Assembly (NCBI GenBank): GCA_963728925.1
Contig: CAVSMB010000012.1
Location: forward strand, 1-64,000
DNA: 64,000 bases
Direction of reading: 5' to 3'
Source: JBBPZA01 sp963728925
GTDB lineage: Bacteria > Actinomycetota > Thermoleophilia > Solirubrobacterales > Solirubrobacteraceae
In this document: positions 8,481 to 16,925 of the stretch, in pieces
How the letters are laid out: each line of letters starts with the position of its first letter
Position numbering within the stretch: the stretch's first letter is position 1
Notes under the pieces: generated by a model
What the model was told of the DNA's origin: nothing
Databases searched by the model: none
What the model saw: the letters and a program-made list of their open reading frames with translations, nothing else
Program-made: the position numbers and the translations under genes

Positions 8481-9506
8481 GTGACCTACGCACCTGCCGC
8501 CGACCGTTACGAGGCACTGCCCTATCGCCGCTGCGGCCGCAGCGGCCTGCGCCTACCGGCCATCTCGCTGGGCCTGTGGAACAACTTCGGCGACGACCGC
8601 CCGGTCGAGACGCAGCGGGCGATCCTGCGCCGGGCGTTCGACCGCGGCATCACCCACTTCGACCTGGCCAACAACTACGGGCCGCCGAACGGGGCCGCGG
8701 AGCGCAACTTCGGCCGCGTGCTGCGCGAGGACCTGCGCCCGTGGCGCGACGAGCTCGTCATCTCCACGAAGGCCGGCTATGACATGTGGGAGGGCCCCTA
8801 CGGCGAATGGGGCTCGCGCAAGTACCTGCTCTCGAGCCTCGACCAGAGCCTGGCGCGCATGGGCCTGGACTACGTCGACATCTTCTACTCGCACCGCTTC
8901 GATCCCGACACGCCGCTCGAGGAGACCCTCGGCGCGCTGGACACCGCGGTGCGGTCGGGCAAGGCGCTCTACGCCGGCATCTCCTCCTACGCGCCGCGCC
9001 GCACCGAAGAGTCCGTGCGGATCCTGCGAGAGCTCGGCATCCCGCTGCTCATCCACCAGCCCTCCTACTCGCTGCTCAACCGCTGGATCGAGGAGGAGTT
9101 GCTCGAGGTGCTCGACCGCGAGAACCTCGGGTCGATCGTCTTCTCGCCGCTCGGCCAGGGCCTGCTCACCGATCGCTACCTCGACGGCGTGCCCGAGGGC
9201 TCGCGCGCCGACCAGGGGCGCTTCATGGACCGCTCGTTCCTCACCGAGGAGACGCTCGGGCGCGTGCGCGCGCTCAACGAGATCGCCGCGGGCCGCGGTC
9301 AGACCCTCGCGCAGATGGCGATCGCCTGGACGCTGCGCGACCCGCGCGTGACCTCCGCCCTGGTGGGGGCGAGCAGCGTCGAGCAGCTCGACGACACGCT
9401 CGGAGCGCTCGCGCGACTGGACTTCTCCGACAAGGAGCTCGCCGAGATCGACCGCCACGCGGTCGACTCCGACATCAACATCTGGGCGGCATCGAGCGAC
9501 GCCTGA
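8481..9506 (+). CDS. Aldo/keto reductase (YghZ / Kv-beta-like clade)
   Basis: 341 aa TIM-barrel NADPH oxidoreductase. ITHFDLANNYGPPNGAAE near residues 55-75 holds the catalytic Asp and Tyr, LVISTKAGYDMW carries the catalytic Lys, and YVDIFYSHRFDPDTP has the active-site His in the order typical of L-glyceraldehyde-3-phosphate reductases. The C-terminal ALVGASSVEQLDDTLGAL binds cofactor phosphate. The GTG at 8481 was chosen because recognisable family sequence starts just after it. It is divergent from the PadR gene. A role in aldehyde detoxification is plausible. Confidence 0.85.
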   Translation: MTYAPAADRYEALPYRRCGRSGLRLPAISLGLWNNFGDDRPVETQRAILRRAFDRGITHFDLANNYGPPNGAAERNFGRVLREDLRPWRDELVISTKAGYDMWEGPYGEWGSRKYLLSSLDQSLARMGLDYVDIFYSHRFDPDTPLEETLGALDTAVRSGKALYAGISSYAPRRTEESVRILRELGIPLLIHQPSYSLLNRWIEEELLEVLDRENLGSIVFSPLGQGLLTDRYLDGVPEGSRADQGRFMDRSFLTEETLGRVRALNEIAAGRGQTLAQMAIAWTLRDPRVTSALVGASSVEQLDDTLGALARLDFSDKELAEIDRHAVDSDINIWAASSDA

Positions 9507-9715
9507 GCCTGGAGTTTCTGCCGGGCACTGAGGCGCGCCGACGGCCCGGCCCCAACCTTCGGGTGTGCGCGCAGGTGTTGGTGAAGTTGGGTGAAGGGCC
9601 AGCTTGTCACCGCGGGGCGAAGCCGCAGCGGCCGAGGGAGGCTGCGGATGACCGCGGTCTGCCGCAGACGGGACTCAGTCGTGCGCCCGCCGACACGCCG
9701 CTTCGTATCCATTCA
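9507..9715. other. Intergenic region, no feature recognised
   Basis: This stretch between the aldo/keto reductase and the photolyase has no convincing ORF, RNA or strong hairpin on either strand. It may hold the photolyase promoter. Confidence 0.5.
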
Positions 9716-11122
9716 GTGGCCGACGTCGCTCTGATGTGGTTTCGCCGCGATCTGCGCGTCCGCGACCTGCCCGCGCTCGCGGCGGCGGCTCGCGCCCAGC
9801 GCACGGTGCCGGTCTTCGTGCTCGATCCGCGGCTGCTCGGCAACGGGCGCTGGACGTGCGACGCCCGCACGGCCTTCATGGCCGCCTGCCTGCGCGAGCT
9901 CGACGGCGCGCTGCGCGAGCGCGGCGGGCGCCTGGTGATCCGCGAGGGCCGCCCCGAGCGCGAGATCCCGCGGCTCGCCGCCGAGACGGGCGCGCGCGCC
10001 GTCCACTGGACCGCCGACGTCTCGCCGTGGGCGCGCCGGCGCGACCAGCGCGTGATCGACTCGCTGGCCGCCGACGGCGTGCGCGCGCATCCCGGCCCCG
10101 GCGGATGCGTCGTCGACGACCCGTCCAAGGTCCTCACCGGCCAGGGCAAGCCCTACACGGTGTTCTCGCCCTTCGCGCGGCGCTGGCTGGCCACCGAGCG
10201 CCGCTCGCCGGTCCGCGCGCCGCGTGAGCTGCGACTTCCAGCGCGGCTGCGGACGGGGCGCCTGCCCTCGCTGCGCGACCTCGGCGTCCGGGACGAGCCC
10301 GAGCTCGCCTTCGAGCCGGGCGAGGCCGCCGCGCACCGGGCGCTCGAGCGCTTCCTGAGCTCGGGCCTGAGCTCCTACGACGACCGTCGCGACGCCCCGG
10401 CAGGCGGTTCCTCGCGCCTCTCCCCCTACCTGCGCTGGGGCTGCCTCTCAGCGCTCGAGCTCGACGGCCGCGTCGCCGGCCGCGGCGGCGCGGGCGCGAA
10501 GGCCTACCGCAACGAGCTCGCGTGGCGCGACTTCTACGCCGCGGTGCTCATGCACTTCCCCCACGTCGTGGACGAGGAGTTCGTCGAGCGCTACCGCTCG
10601 CTGGAATGGGCGCGCAGCGGCAAGGACTTCGACGCGTGGCGCGAGGGACGCACGGGCTTCCCGCTCGTCGACGCCGGGATGCGACAGCTGCGGGCCGAGG
10701 GATGGATGCACAACCGCGTTCGCATGGTCGTCGGCTCGTTCCTGACCAAGGACCTGCACCTGGACTGGCGTCTGGGCGAGCGGCACTTCATGGAGCAGCT
10801 CGTCGACGGCGACATGGCGGCCAACAACGGGGGCTGGCAGTGGATCGCCTCGGTGGGCACCGACCCGGCGCCCTACTTCCAACGGCTCTTCAACCCCGTC
10901 ACCCAGCACAGGCGCCACGACCCCGGCGGCGAGTACGTACGGCGCTGGGTTCCCGAGCTGCGCGACGTCCCCGACGAGCGTCTCGCCGAGCCGTGGACGA
11001 TGGACGAGGAGGAGCAGGAAGCCGCGGGCTGCATCATCGGCCGCAACTACCCGGAGCCGATCGTCGACCACGCCCGCGAGCGCCGCCGGGCGATCGAGCG
11101 CTACCGGGCCGTCGCTCGCTGA
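9716..11122 (+). CDS. phr: Deoxyribodipyrimidine photo-lyase (cryptochrome/photolyase family)
   Basis: 468 aa, class I CPD photolyase length. The N-terminal alpha/beta domain opens with ALMWFRRDLRVRDLPAL. The FAD-binding helical domain contains YRNELAWRDFYAAVLMHFPH, GFPLVDAGMRQLRAEGWMHN, and the signature MVVGSFLTKDLHLDWRLGE followed by MAANNGGWQWIAS. It repairs UV pyrimidine dimers with blue light, using FAD and probably a second chromophore. GTG 9716 or ATG 9734 could be the start; the frame is open far upstream, so the choice rests on where family homology begins. Confidence 0.9.
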   Translation: MADVALMWFRRDLRVRDLPALAAAARAQRTVPVFVLDPRLLGNGRWTCDARTAFMAACLRELDGALRERGGRLVIREGRPEREIPRLAAETGARAVHWTADVSPWARRRDQRVIDSLAADGVRAHPGPGGCVVDDPSKVLTGQGKPYTVFSPFARRWLATERRSPVRAPRELRLPARLRTGRLPSLRDLGVRDEPELAFEPGEAAAHRALERFLSSGLSSYDDRRDAPAGGSSRLSPYLRWGCLSALELDGRVAGRGGAGAKAYRNELAWRDFYAAVLMHFPHVVDEEFVERYRSLEWARSGKDFDAWREGRTGFPLVDAGMRQLRAEGWMHNRVRMVVGSFLTKDLHLDWRLGERHFMEQLVDGDMAANNGGWQWIASVGTDPAPYFQRLFNPVTQHRRHDPGGEYVRRWVPELRDVPDERLAEPWTMDEEEQEAAGCIIGRNYPEPIVDHARERRRAIERYRAVAR

Positions 11123-11212
11123 GGCGCGCTCGGCGAGGCGCTCGCCGGCCTCTCGCCCGCCCGGCCGGTCACCTTCGTCGCCGGCCCGGTCGGCCATCTC
11201 GGCCGTCAGGTC

Positions 11213-11300
11213 GCGAGCGCGCCGAGCTCCGCGAACACCGCGTCGAGCTCCGCTTCCAGCGTCCGGTGCGGCCCGTCCTGCGCGAGCCAGCGGGTCGCGC
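11213..11300 (-). pseudogene. C-terminal remnant of an unidentified gene
   Basis: The minus strand reads RWLAQDGPHRTLEAELDAV and on to a TGA near 11213, a helical protein tail without a plausible start. It abuts the plus-strand SDR remnant head to head. This looks like what is left of one member of a divergent gene pair. I do not recognise the family. Confidence 0.35.
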
Positions 11301-11827
11301 GTCGTCCTCACCGGATCGGGCACGCACGACCCCTCCCGGCGGACCGGCATGCCCGCCCCACTCGACGGCGACGTCGGCGCTTGGGCCCGGGCCGACGACA
11401 GCGACGCGGCGCCCGGCGTGGCCGGGCGCCGGCGCTACACCACCTCGAAGCTCCTCAACGCCGCCACCGCGGCCGCGCTCGCGCGGGAGCGCCCCGACGT
11501 CCACGTGACCTGCTTCGACCCGGGCCTCATGCTCGGCACCGGGCTGTCGCGGCAGTACCCGCCGCCGCGCACCGGTTGACGACCCTGCTCGCGCCGGCCC
11601 TGGCCATGGTGCTGCCGTTCGCCTCGACGCCGCAGTCCTCGGGCCGGGCGCTGGCCCGGCTCCTGCTCGAGGTCCCGGCCCCCGCGGCCTCGGGCGCCTA
11701 CGTCGACCACCGCCTGCACACGCTGCCCGCCTCGGCCCGGGCGCGGGACGCGGGCTTCCACACCGAGGAGCCCCGCGACAGCCGAGCCCTCCTCAGGGGC
11801 GAGCAGCCTCGCAGTCGGGACCCTTGA
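11298..11827 (+). pseudogene. Short-chain dehydrogenase remnant, 5'-truncated and frameshifted
   Basis: Coding similarity starts abruptly at RVVLTGSGTHDP (about 11298), continues through the SDR catalytic YTTSK (near 11436) and HVTCFDPGLMLGTGLSR, then hits a stop at about 11577. The sense resumes in another frame as LTTLLAPALAMVLPFASTP to a stop at 11827. The Rossmann GxxxGIG part is absent. It is therefore truncated at the 5' end and frameshifted in the middle. The ATG at 11349 gives only a 76-aa fragment. Confidence 0.6.
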
Positions 11828-12072
11828 CCGCGAGGTCGCCGAGGCCGTCGCCGAGGGTCGCGAGAGCCTCCTTCCCGCGCCGTCGTACGTCACGGGCGAC
11901 TGTGCGCGAGTCAACGGCGGCGAGGAGGCGCGTGCGGGCGTGGTCGATCAGCGCGCGGTGCACGCCGATCATCGCGTTGGCCGCGACCCACGCCTCGACG
12001 TCGTCGGTTCGCGCGTCCTCCTGCGCGATGAGCGCCGCGAGCGTCTCGGTGTAGCGCGCGAAGATCTCGAGC
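11793..12072 (-). pseudogene. TetR-family regulator remnant (C-terminal half)
   Basis: The minus strand reads IFARYTETLAALIAQED and IGVHRALIDHARTRLLAAV to a stop at 11793, a typical C-terminal ligand-binding part of TetR regulators that control drug exporters. The helix-turn-helix half is missing, and the sequence runs straight into the exporter remnant on the other strand near 12070. It is not expected to bind DNA. Confidence 0.55.
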
Positions 12073-12694
12073 TTGCGCTGTTCGCCATCAACGTCTTCGT
12101 GCCGCTGTTCCTGCAGACCACCACCGGCGCCACCCCGACCCAGGCGGGGCTGCTCCTCGTTCCGATGATGATCGGGATCACGGTCTCCACTAACGTGGCC
12201 GGGCGAGCGATCGCGCGCAGCGGCCGCTACAAGCGCTACCCGGTCGCCGGCCTGGCCCTCATGACCGTCGCGCTGGTGCTGCTCGCGGTGGTCGCCCGCG
12301 AGCCGTCGCGGACGACCACAGGCATCGGCCTCGTCGTGTTCGGCCTCGGCTTCGGGATGGTCGGCCAGGTGCTCATCGTCGCCGTGCAGAACGGCGTCGA
12401 CCGCCGGCGGCTGGGCATCGCCATGGCCACCACCAGCTTCTTCCGCGGCCTGGGCGGCGCGATCGGCGCCGCCGTGCTGGGCGCTGTCTTCGCCGCCCGA
12501 CTGGGAACGACCGGCGCGGTCGCCGGCGGCGGGCTCACCGAGCTCGGCGCCGGGACCCGGGCCGACGTGATCGACGCCGTCCAGGCCGTCTTCCTCGTCG
12601 CTGCGCCCCTCGCCACGCTCGCCCTCGTCGTCGTCATCTTCCTCCCCGAAGTCGCCCTGCAAGGAGCGACCAACCCCCCGAGAAAGGAGCGCCC
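12073..12694 (+). pseudogene. MFS drug exporter (DHA2/EmrB-like) remnant, N-terminal part missing
   Basis: From about 12073 the plus strand encodes FAINVFVPLFLQTTTGATP, GLLLVPMMIGITVS, and helices up to LALVVVIFLPEVAL, which match the second half (roughly helices 8-14) of 14-TM EmrB/QacA exporters. The first helices and start are absent, replaced by the antisense of the TetR remnant. The frame also lacks a stop before the cupin gene and stays open to 13040, so the 3' end is disturbed too. Confidence 0.6.
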
Positions 12695-13003
12695 ATGTCC
12701 AACGACGCATTCCAGTCCACCGTTCTGCTGCGCAGCGAGCAGAGCAACGACGAGGTCGGCGTCGTCGAGGTCAGCGTTCCGGCCGGATGGCCGGGGCCGC
12801 CGCTGCACCACCACGCCTTCGACGAGGCGTTCTACGTGCTGGAGGGCGAGCTCACCTTCCAGCTCGGCGACCAGCTCGCCTCCGCCGGTGCGGGAAGCCT
12901 CACCTTCGCGCCCCGCGACAGCCACCACACGCTGGCCAATCCCGGCGACACGGACGCCCGCTACCTCAGCCGCCCGCAGCCGGCAGCCGGCGACTCCCGT
13001 TGA
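12695..13003 (+). CDS. Small cupin-domain protein, possibly C-terminally truncated
   Basis: 102 aa with a good ribosome site (AGAAAGGAG) before the ATG. One double-stranded beta-helix is present: PPLHHHAFDEAFYVLEGEL holds the metal-binding His residues and Glu of cupin motif 1, and PRDSHHTLANPGD is motif 2. Members of this group usually continue 30-40 residues further; here the tail becomes SRPQPAAGDSR and stops, so a frameshift near 12965 is possible. The function is unknown. It follows the exporter remnant on the same strand. Confidence 0.7.
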   Translation: MSNDAFQSTVLLRSEQSNDEVGVVEVSVPAGWPGPPLHHHAFDEAFYVLEGELTFQLGDQLASAGAGSLTFAPRDSHHTLANPGDTDARYLSRPQPAAGDSR

Positions 13004-13046
13004 ACGCGGCCGGTCGGGCGCCACGGCGCGGCTATCGTGAACGGGG

Positions 13047-14069
13047 ATGCGCCTGAGCGTTCTCGACCAGTCTCCGATCTCCGAGGGATCGACCGGCCCC
13101 GACGCCCTGCGCAACACGATCGACCTCGCGCGGCTCACCGACGGACTCGGCTATCACCGCTACTGGGTGGCCGAGCACCACGGCGGCCCGATGCTCGCCG
13201 GTCCGAGCCCCGAAGTCCTCATCGGCCCGATCGCCTCGGCCACGGGCCGGCTGCGGGTCGGCTCGGGCGGCGTGATGCTGCCCCACTACAGCCCGTTCAA
13301 GGTCGCCGAGAGCTTCAGCCTCCTGGCGGGGCTCTACCCGGGGCGCATCGACGTCGGCCTCGGCCGCGCCGCGGGCACCCATCCGCTGGCCACCTTCGCG
13401 CTGCGGCGCGACCGGCGCGAGCCGGCCCCCGACGACTTCCCCCAGCAGCTCGCCGAGCTACTCGGCCACCTCGAGGACCGGCTGCCCCCCAGCCACCCGT
13501 TCGCCCGCCTCTCGGCCGACCTTCCCGGGGTGCCGGAGCGCCCTGAGCCCTGGCTGCTGGGCTCCTCGCCCCAGAGCGCGATCTGGGCGGCGGAGCTCGG
13601 GCTGCCCTACGCCTTCGCGCACTTCATCAACCCGAAGGGCGCCGAGAACGCCGCGCTCTACCGTGAGCGCTTCGAGGACTCCGAGCGCCTCGAGGCGCCG
13701 CGCCAGATCGTCGCCGTCAGCGCGATCGCCGCCGACACCGACGAGGAGGCCGAGCTCCTGGGCGCAAGCGCGCGCATGGCGATGGCGCTGCTGCGCCAGG
13801 GCCGCATGGTCCCCGTGCCCCCGGTCGACAAGGCGCTGCGCTACCTCGAGCGCCACGGCGGCCCGTCGGGTCGCCGCGCGATCGTCGGCTCGCCGGCGAC
13901 GGTGCGAGCCGGCCTGGAGGAGGTCGCCGCGGCCTACGCCGCGGAAGAGGTCATGGTCGTGACCATCGTCCACGACCACGAGGCGCGGCGCCGCTCGTAC
14001 GAGCTGATCGCCGAAGCGTGCGGGCTGGGCGACGCGGACGCGGCGGTGGGGGCAGCGGCCGCGTCGTAG
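13047..14069 (+). CDS. LLM-class flavin-dependent oxidoreductase
   Basis: 340 aa luciferase-like TIM barrel. RLSVLDQSPISEG starts at residue 2, YHRYWVAEHHGGPMLAGPSP near residues 33-52 is the conserved flavin-site region, and LRVGSGGVMLPHYSPFKVAE with RIDVGLGRAAGTHP complete the group I LLM (YhbW-like) pattern. It probably uses FMN or F420 to oxidise an unknown substrate. ATG start. It is probably a single-gene unit. Confidence 0.88.
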   Translation: MRLSVLDQSPISEGSTGPDALRNTIDLARLTDGLGYHRYWVAEHHGGPMLAGPSPEVLIGPIASATGRLRVGSGGVMLPHYSPFKVAESFSLLAGLYPGRIDVGLGRAAGTHPLATFALRRDRREPAPDDFPQQLAELLGHLEDRLPPSHPFARLSADLPGVPERPEPWLLGSSPQSAIWAAELGLPYAFAHFINPKGAENAALYRERFEDSERLEAPRQIVAVSAIAADTDEEAELLGASARMAMALLRQGRMVPVPPVDKALRYLERHGGPSGRRAIVGSPATVRAGLEEVAAAYAAEEVMVVTIVHDHEARRRSYELIAEACGLGDADAAVGAAAAS

Positions 14070-14149
14070 CGGCGGACGGCGGGCGACGCCCGTCCGGCGA
14101 TCTCGAAGGGCGGCGTGACCGGCGATCTCGGGTGGTGGCGGCGGCGGCG

Positions 14150-14354
14150 AGACGCCGGTCGCCTTGTGAAGAACTCGCCGCCCGTCCACTCGTCCAGGCC
14201 GAGCTCGCGCTGCTCGGCGATCGCCGCCGCCGCGCAGGTGTTCAGCAGCTCGACGCTCTCGTCCTCGCCGAGCTCGCCGTCGTGGTGGCGGCGCAGCTCG
14301 TGCGCGAGGTCCTCGGGCCACCACACGAGCCCACCACCGGCGCGCGCAGCGCCA
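14150..14354 (-). pseudogene. Possible small degraded ORF between the LLM and thiolase genes
   Basis: The 348-bp gap at 14070-14417 has one protein-like stretch on the minus strand: LVWWPEDLAHELRRHH, then ELGEDESVELLNTCAAAAIA and DEWTGGEFFT. An ATG at 14354 with a GAGGAA site upstream opens in a different frame, so one frameshift would be needed to join them. No family was recognised and no other feature is visible in the gap. Confidence 0.3.
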
Positions 14355-14417
14355 TCGCGCTTCCTCTCTCGCCCGCCGTAGAGTCCCGTGCTCCCCCTTA
14401 CCCCGAAAGGCGCACCC

Positions 14418-14816
14418 ATGAGCTCGCGGACCTACGTGGTCGGTGTCGGCATGACGAAGTTCGACAAGCCCGGCACGAAGGAGGGCGACTACCCCGACTG
14501 GGCGCGCGAGGCCGGCGAGCGCGCGCTGGCCGATGCCGGCGTCCCCTACGACGCCGTGGACCAGGCCTTCGTGGGCTACTGCTACGGCGACTCGACCTAC
14601 GGCCAGCGCTCGCTCTACCAGCTCGGGCTCACCGGGATCCCGGTCGTCAACGTCAACAACAACTGCTCGACCCGGTCCAGCGCGCTGTTCCTCGCGCGCC
14701 AGGCGGTCCGCGGCGGGCTCGTGAACTGCGCGCTGGCGCTCGGCTTCGAGAAGATGGAGAAGGGCCCACTCGGGGTGAAGCCGGTCTGGGCCTCCTCATA
14801 CCGGCCGGCCGCGTGA
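14418..14816 (+). pseudogene. Thiolase / lipid-transfer protein (SCP-x type), C-terminally truncated
   Basis: The N-terminal third of an SCP-x-like thiolase: YVVGVGMTKFDKPG, a VGYCYGDSTYGQRSLYQLG segment and NVNNNCSTRSSALFLARQAV with the nucleophilic Cys near residue 86. Family members are about 390 aa; this one stops after 132 aa, just past EKMEKGPLGVKP, and the next gene starts within a few bases. The C-terminal catalytic His and Cys are missing, so it should be inactive. A deletion near 14780 is the simplest explanation. Confidence 0.7.
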
Positions 14817-14818
14817 CG

Positions 14819-15658
14819 ATGGGCGAGCTCGACGGCCGGACCGTCTTCATGAGCGGCGGCAGCCGCGGGATCGGCGAGGCGATCGCCGTGAAGCTTGCCG
14901 AGCACGGGGCCAACGTCGCGCTGATCGCCAAGACCGACACGCCGCATCCACGGCTGCCGGGCACGATCCACACCGCGGCCGAGGCGATCCGCGCGGCGGG
15001 CGGCGAGGCGCTGGCGATCGTCGGCGACGTGCGCGACGCCGACGCCGTCCAGCGCGCCGTCGACGCCACCGTCGAGCGCTTCGGCGGCGTCGACGTGGTG
15101 GTCAACAATGCCAGCGCGATCAACATCGCGCCGATCGCCGAGCTCGAGGTCAAGCGCTTCGACCTCATGCTCGGGATCAACGTCCGCGGAACGTTCGTCG
15201 TCACGCGCGCGTGCCTGCCCCATCTGCGCCGCTCGGACCACGCGCACGTGCTCACGCTCTCGCCACCAGTCGACGAGGTGGCGAGCTGGCTTGGCGGCCA
15301 CGCCCCCTACACGCTGTCGAAGATGGGGATGTCGATGCTCACCCTCGGGCTCGCGCACGACGAGCCCGGCATCTCGGCGAACTGCCTATGGCCGCGGACG
15401 CTGATCGCCACGGCGGCGGTGCAGAACCTGCTCGGGGGCGACGAGGCGACTGCGCGCGCGCGCACGCCGGCGATCCTCGCCGACGCCGCCTACGAGATCG
15501 TGCGCCGGCCGCCCGGCGAGCTCACCGGGCGCGCGCTGATCGACGACGAGGTGCTGGCCGAGGCGGGGGTCAGCGACCTGTCGGGCTATGCCGCGCCGGA
15601 CGCCGACCTCGCCCTCGACCTCTTCGTCGAGGGCTGGCCTCAGGACGCGAGCCGCTAG
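14819..15658 (+). CDS. SDR-family oxidoreductase (HSDL2-like)
   Basis: 279 aa. The Rossmann motif SGGSRGIGEAIA lies near residues 11-22, NNAS near 97, and the catalytic YTLSK near 160 with the Ser upstream in LTLSPP. The long insert LIAKTDTPHPRLPGTIHTAA after strand 2 is characteristic of HSDL2-like and short-chain acyl dehydrogenase-like proteins, but the sterol-carrier domain of HSDL2 is absent. ATG 14819 or GTG 14813 can start it. The neighbouring thiolase remnant suggests a former lipid-oxidation pair. Its 3' end overlaps the convergent helicase gene by 89 bp. Confidence 0.85.
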   Translation: MGELDGRTVFMSGGSRGIGEAIAVKLAEHGANVALIAKTDTPHPRLPGTIHTAAEAIRAAGGEALAIVGDVRDADAVQRAVDATVERFGGVDVVVNNASAINIAPIAELEVKRFDLMLGINVRGTFVVTRACLPHLRRSDHAHVLTLSPPVDEVASWLGGHAPYTLSKMGMSMLTLGLAHDEPGISANCLWPRTLIATAAVQNLLGGDEATARARTPAILADAAYEIVRRPPGELTGRALIDDEVLAEAGVSDLSGYAAPDADLALDLFVEGWPQDASR

Positions 15659-16784
15659 CGCGACCGCCGGCTTGGGGGCGGCTCGCCTCGAGCCCGTGGT
15701 CCAGCCCGAGCTGACCGGCCAGCGTCCGCACCGTGTGGTGCTCGTCGGCGCCGACGAAGGTGACCCCGACGCCGCCCGCACCGGCGCGACCGGTCCGCCC
15801 GACGCGGTGCACGTAGGCGTCGCGGTCCTCGGGCGCGTCGAAGTTGATCACGTGGGAGATCCCCGCGACGTCGATGCCGCGCGCAGCCACGTCGGTGGCG
15901 ACGAGCGTGTCGACGCGGCCGGACTCGAAGCGCGCAAGCGCCTGCTCGCGCTGGCGCTGGGACTTGTCACCGTGCATGGCGACGGACTCCACGCCGCTCG
16001 TCCGCAGCCGCTTGACGAGCCGGTCGGCGCCGCGCTTGGTGCGCACGAAGACGAGCGCGAGGCCGCGGTCGGCGCGCAGCTCCTCCACGAGCCGCTCGTT
16101 GCGCTCCTCGCGGGCCACGGGCACGAAGCGGTGCTCGACGGGCGCGGCGGCGCGTTCCCGCGGCCGGTGCTCGCGGCGCACTGCGTCGCGCGTGTAGGCG
16201 CCGGCGGCGCTTCCCGCCTCGCCGACGAGGGTTGCCGAGAAGAAGAGCGTCTGGCGCTGCGCCGGGCAGGCGCGCACGATGCGGTCGACGGCCGGGCGAA
16301 AGCCCATGTCCAGCATGCGGTCGGCCTCGTCGAGGACGAGCATGCGCACCTGGTCGAGGGAGAAGGCCCCGCGGGCGAGCAGGTCCTCGAGGCGCCCTGG
16401 GGTGGCGACGAGCATGTGCGAGCGGGCCGCCTCGCGAGCCTGGCGCTCGAGACCGACGCCGCCGTAGACGGCGGTGACGCGCAGCGCGCGGGCGTGAGCG
16501 ATGCCACGCAGGTCGGCGACGATCTGGGAGGCGAGCTCACGCGTGGGCGCGAGGACCAGTGCGGACGGCCGCGGGTCGGTCGCCTCGATGCGCTCGACGA
16601 TCGGGATGCCGAAGGCGAGCGTCTTGCCCGACCCGGTGGGCGACTGGACGAGCACGTCGCGGCCGGCGAGGACGTCGGCGATCACGAGACGCTGGACGGC
16701 GAAGGGCTCGGTGAACCCCTCTGCTGCGAGAGCGCCGTCGACGGCGCTCGAGACGCCGAGATCGGCGAAGGACTGCGTTGACAT
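15570..16784 (-). CDS. DEAD-box ATP-dependent RNA helicase
   Basis: 404 aa. All main motifs are visible: Q motif region FTEPFAVQRL, Walker A SPTGSGKT, PTRELASQIV, the DEAD box VLDEADRMLDMGF, SATL, and the C-terminal HRVGRTGRAGAGG. The tail is a short Arg/Gly-rich extension that probably binds RNA. It unwinds structured RNA in ribosome assembly or mRNA turnover. In the C-terminal core the block after SATL (EAGSAAGAYTRDAVRRE) is shorter than usual. ATG start. Confidence 0.9.
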   Translation of the reverse strand: MSTQSFADLGVSSAVDGALAAEGFTEPFAVQRLVIADVLAGRDVLVQSPTGSGKTLAFGIPIVERIEATDPRPSALVLAPTRELASQIVADLRGIAHARALRVTAVYGGVGLERQAREAARSHMLVATPGRLEDLLARGAFSLDQVRMLVLDEADRMLDMGFRPAVDRIVRACPAQRQTLFFSATLVGEAGSAAGAYTRDAVRREHRPRERAAAPVEHRFVPVAREERNERLVEELRADRGLALVFVRTKRGADRLVKRLRTSGVESVAMHGDKSQRQREQALARFESGRVDTLVATDVAARGIDVAGISHVINFDAPEDRDAYVHRVGRTGRAGAGGVGVTFVGADEHHTVRTLAGQLGLDHGLEASRPQAGGRASGSRPEASPRRRGRGRGRRPARHSPTGR

Positions 16785-16925
16785 ACAAGACTCCTTGGCG
16801 GCACTGCTGGGCCGCGGACGTTCGGGAGGCTACGGCCGACCCGAACCGCCGATGGCGGGACCCAAGCGAGCTGCCTCGCGGCCGACGGCGCCGACCGCGT
16901 CAAAGACCGTAGCAGCGCCCCGCGC

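Noticed and set aside
16311..16320. Other GCCCAT occurrences as extra island operators
   Set aside because: Copies such as this one in the helicase gene lack a matching left arm at the right spacing and lie inside coding sequence.
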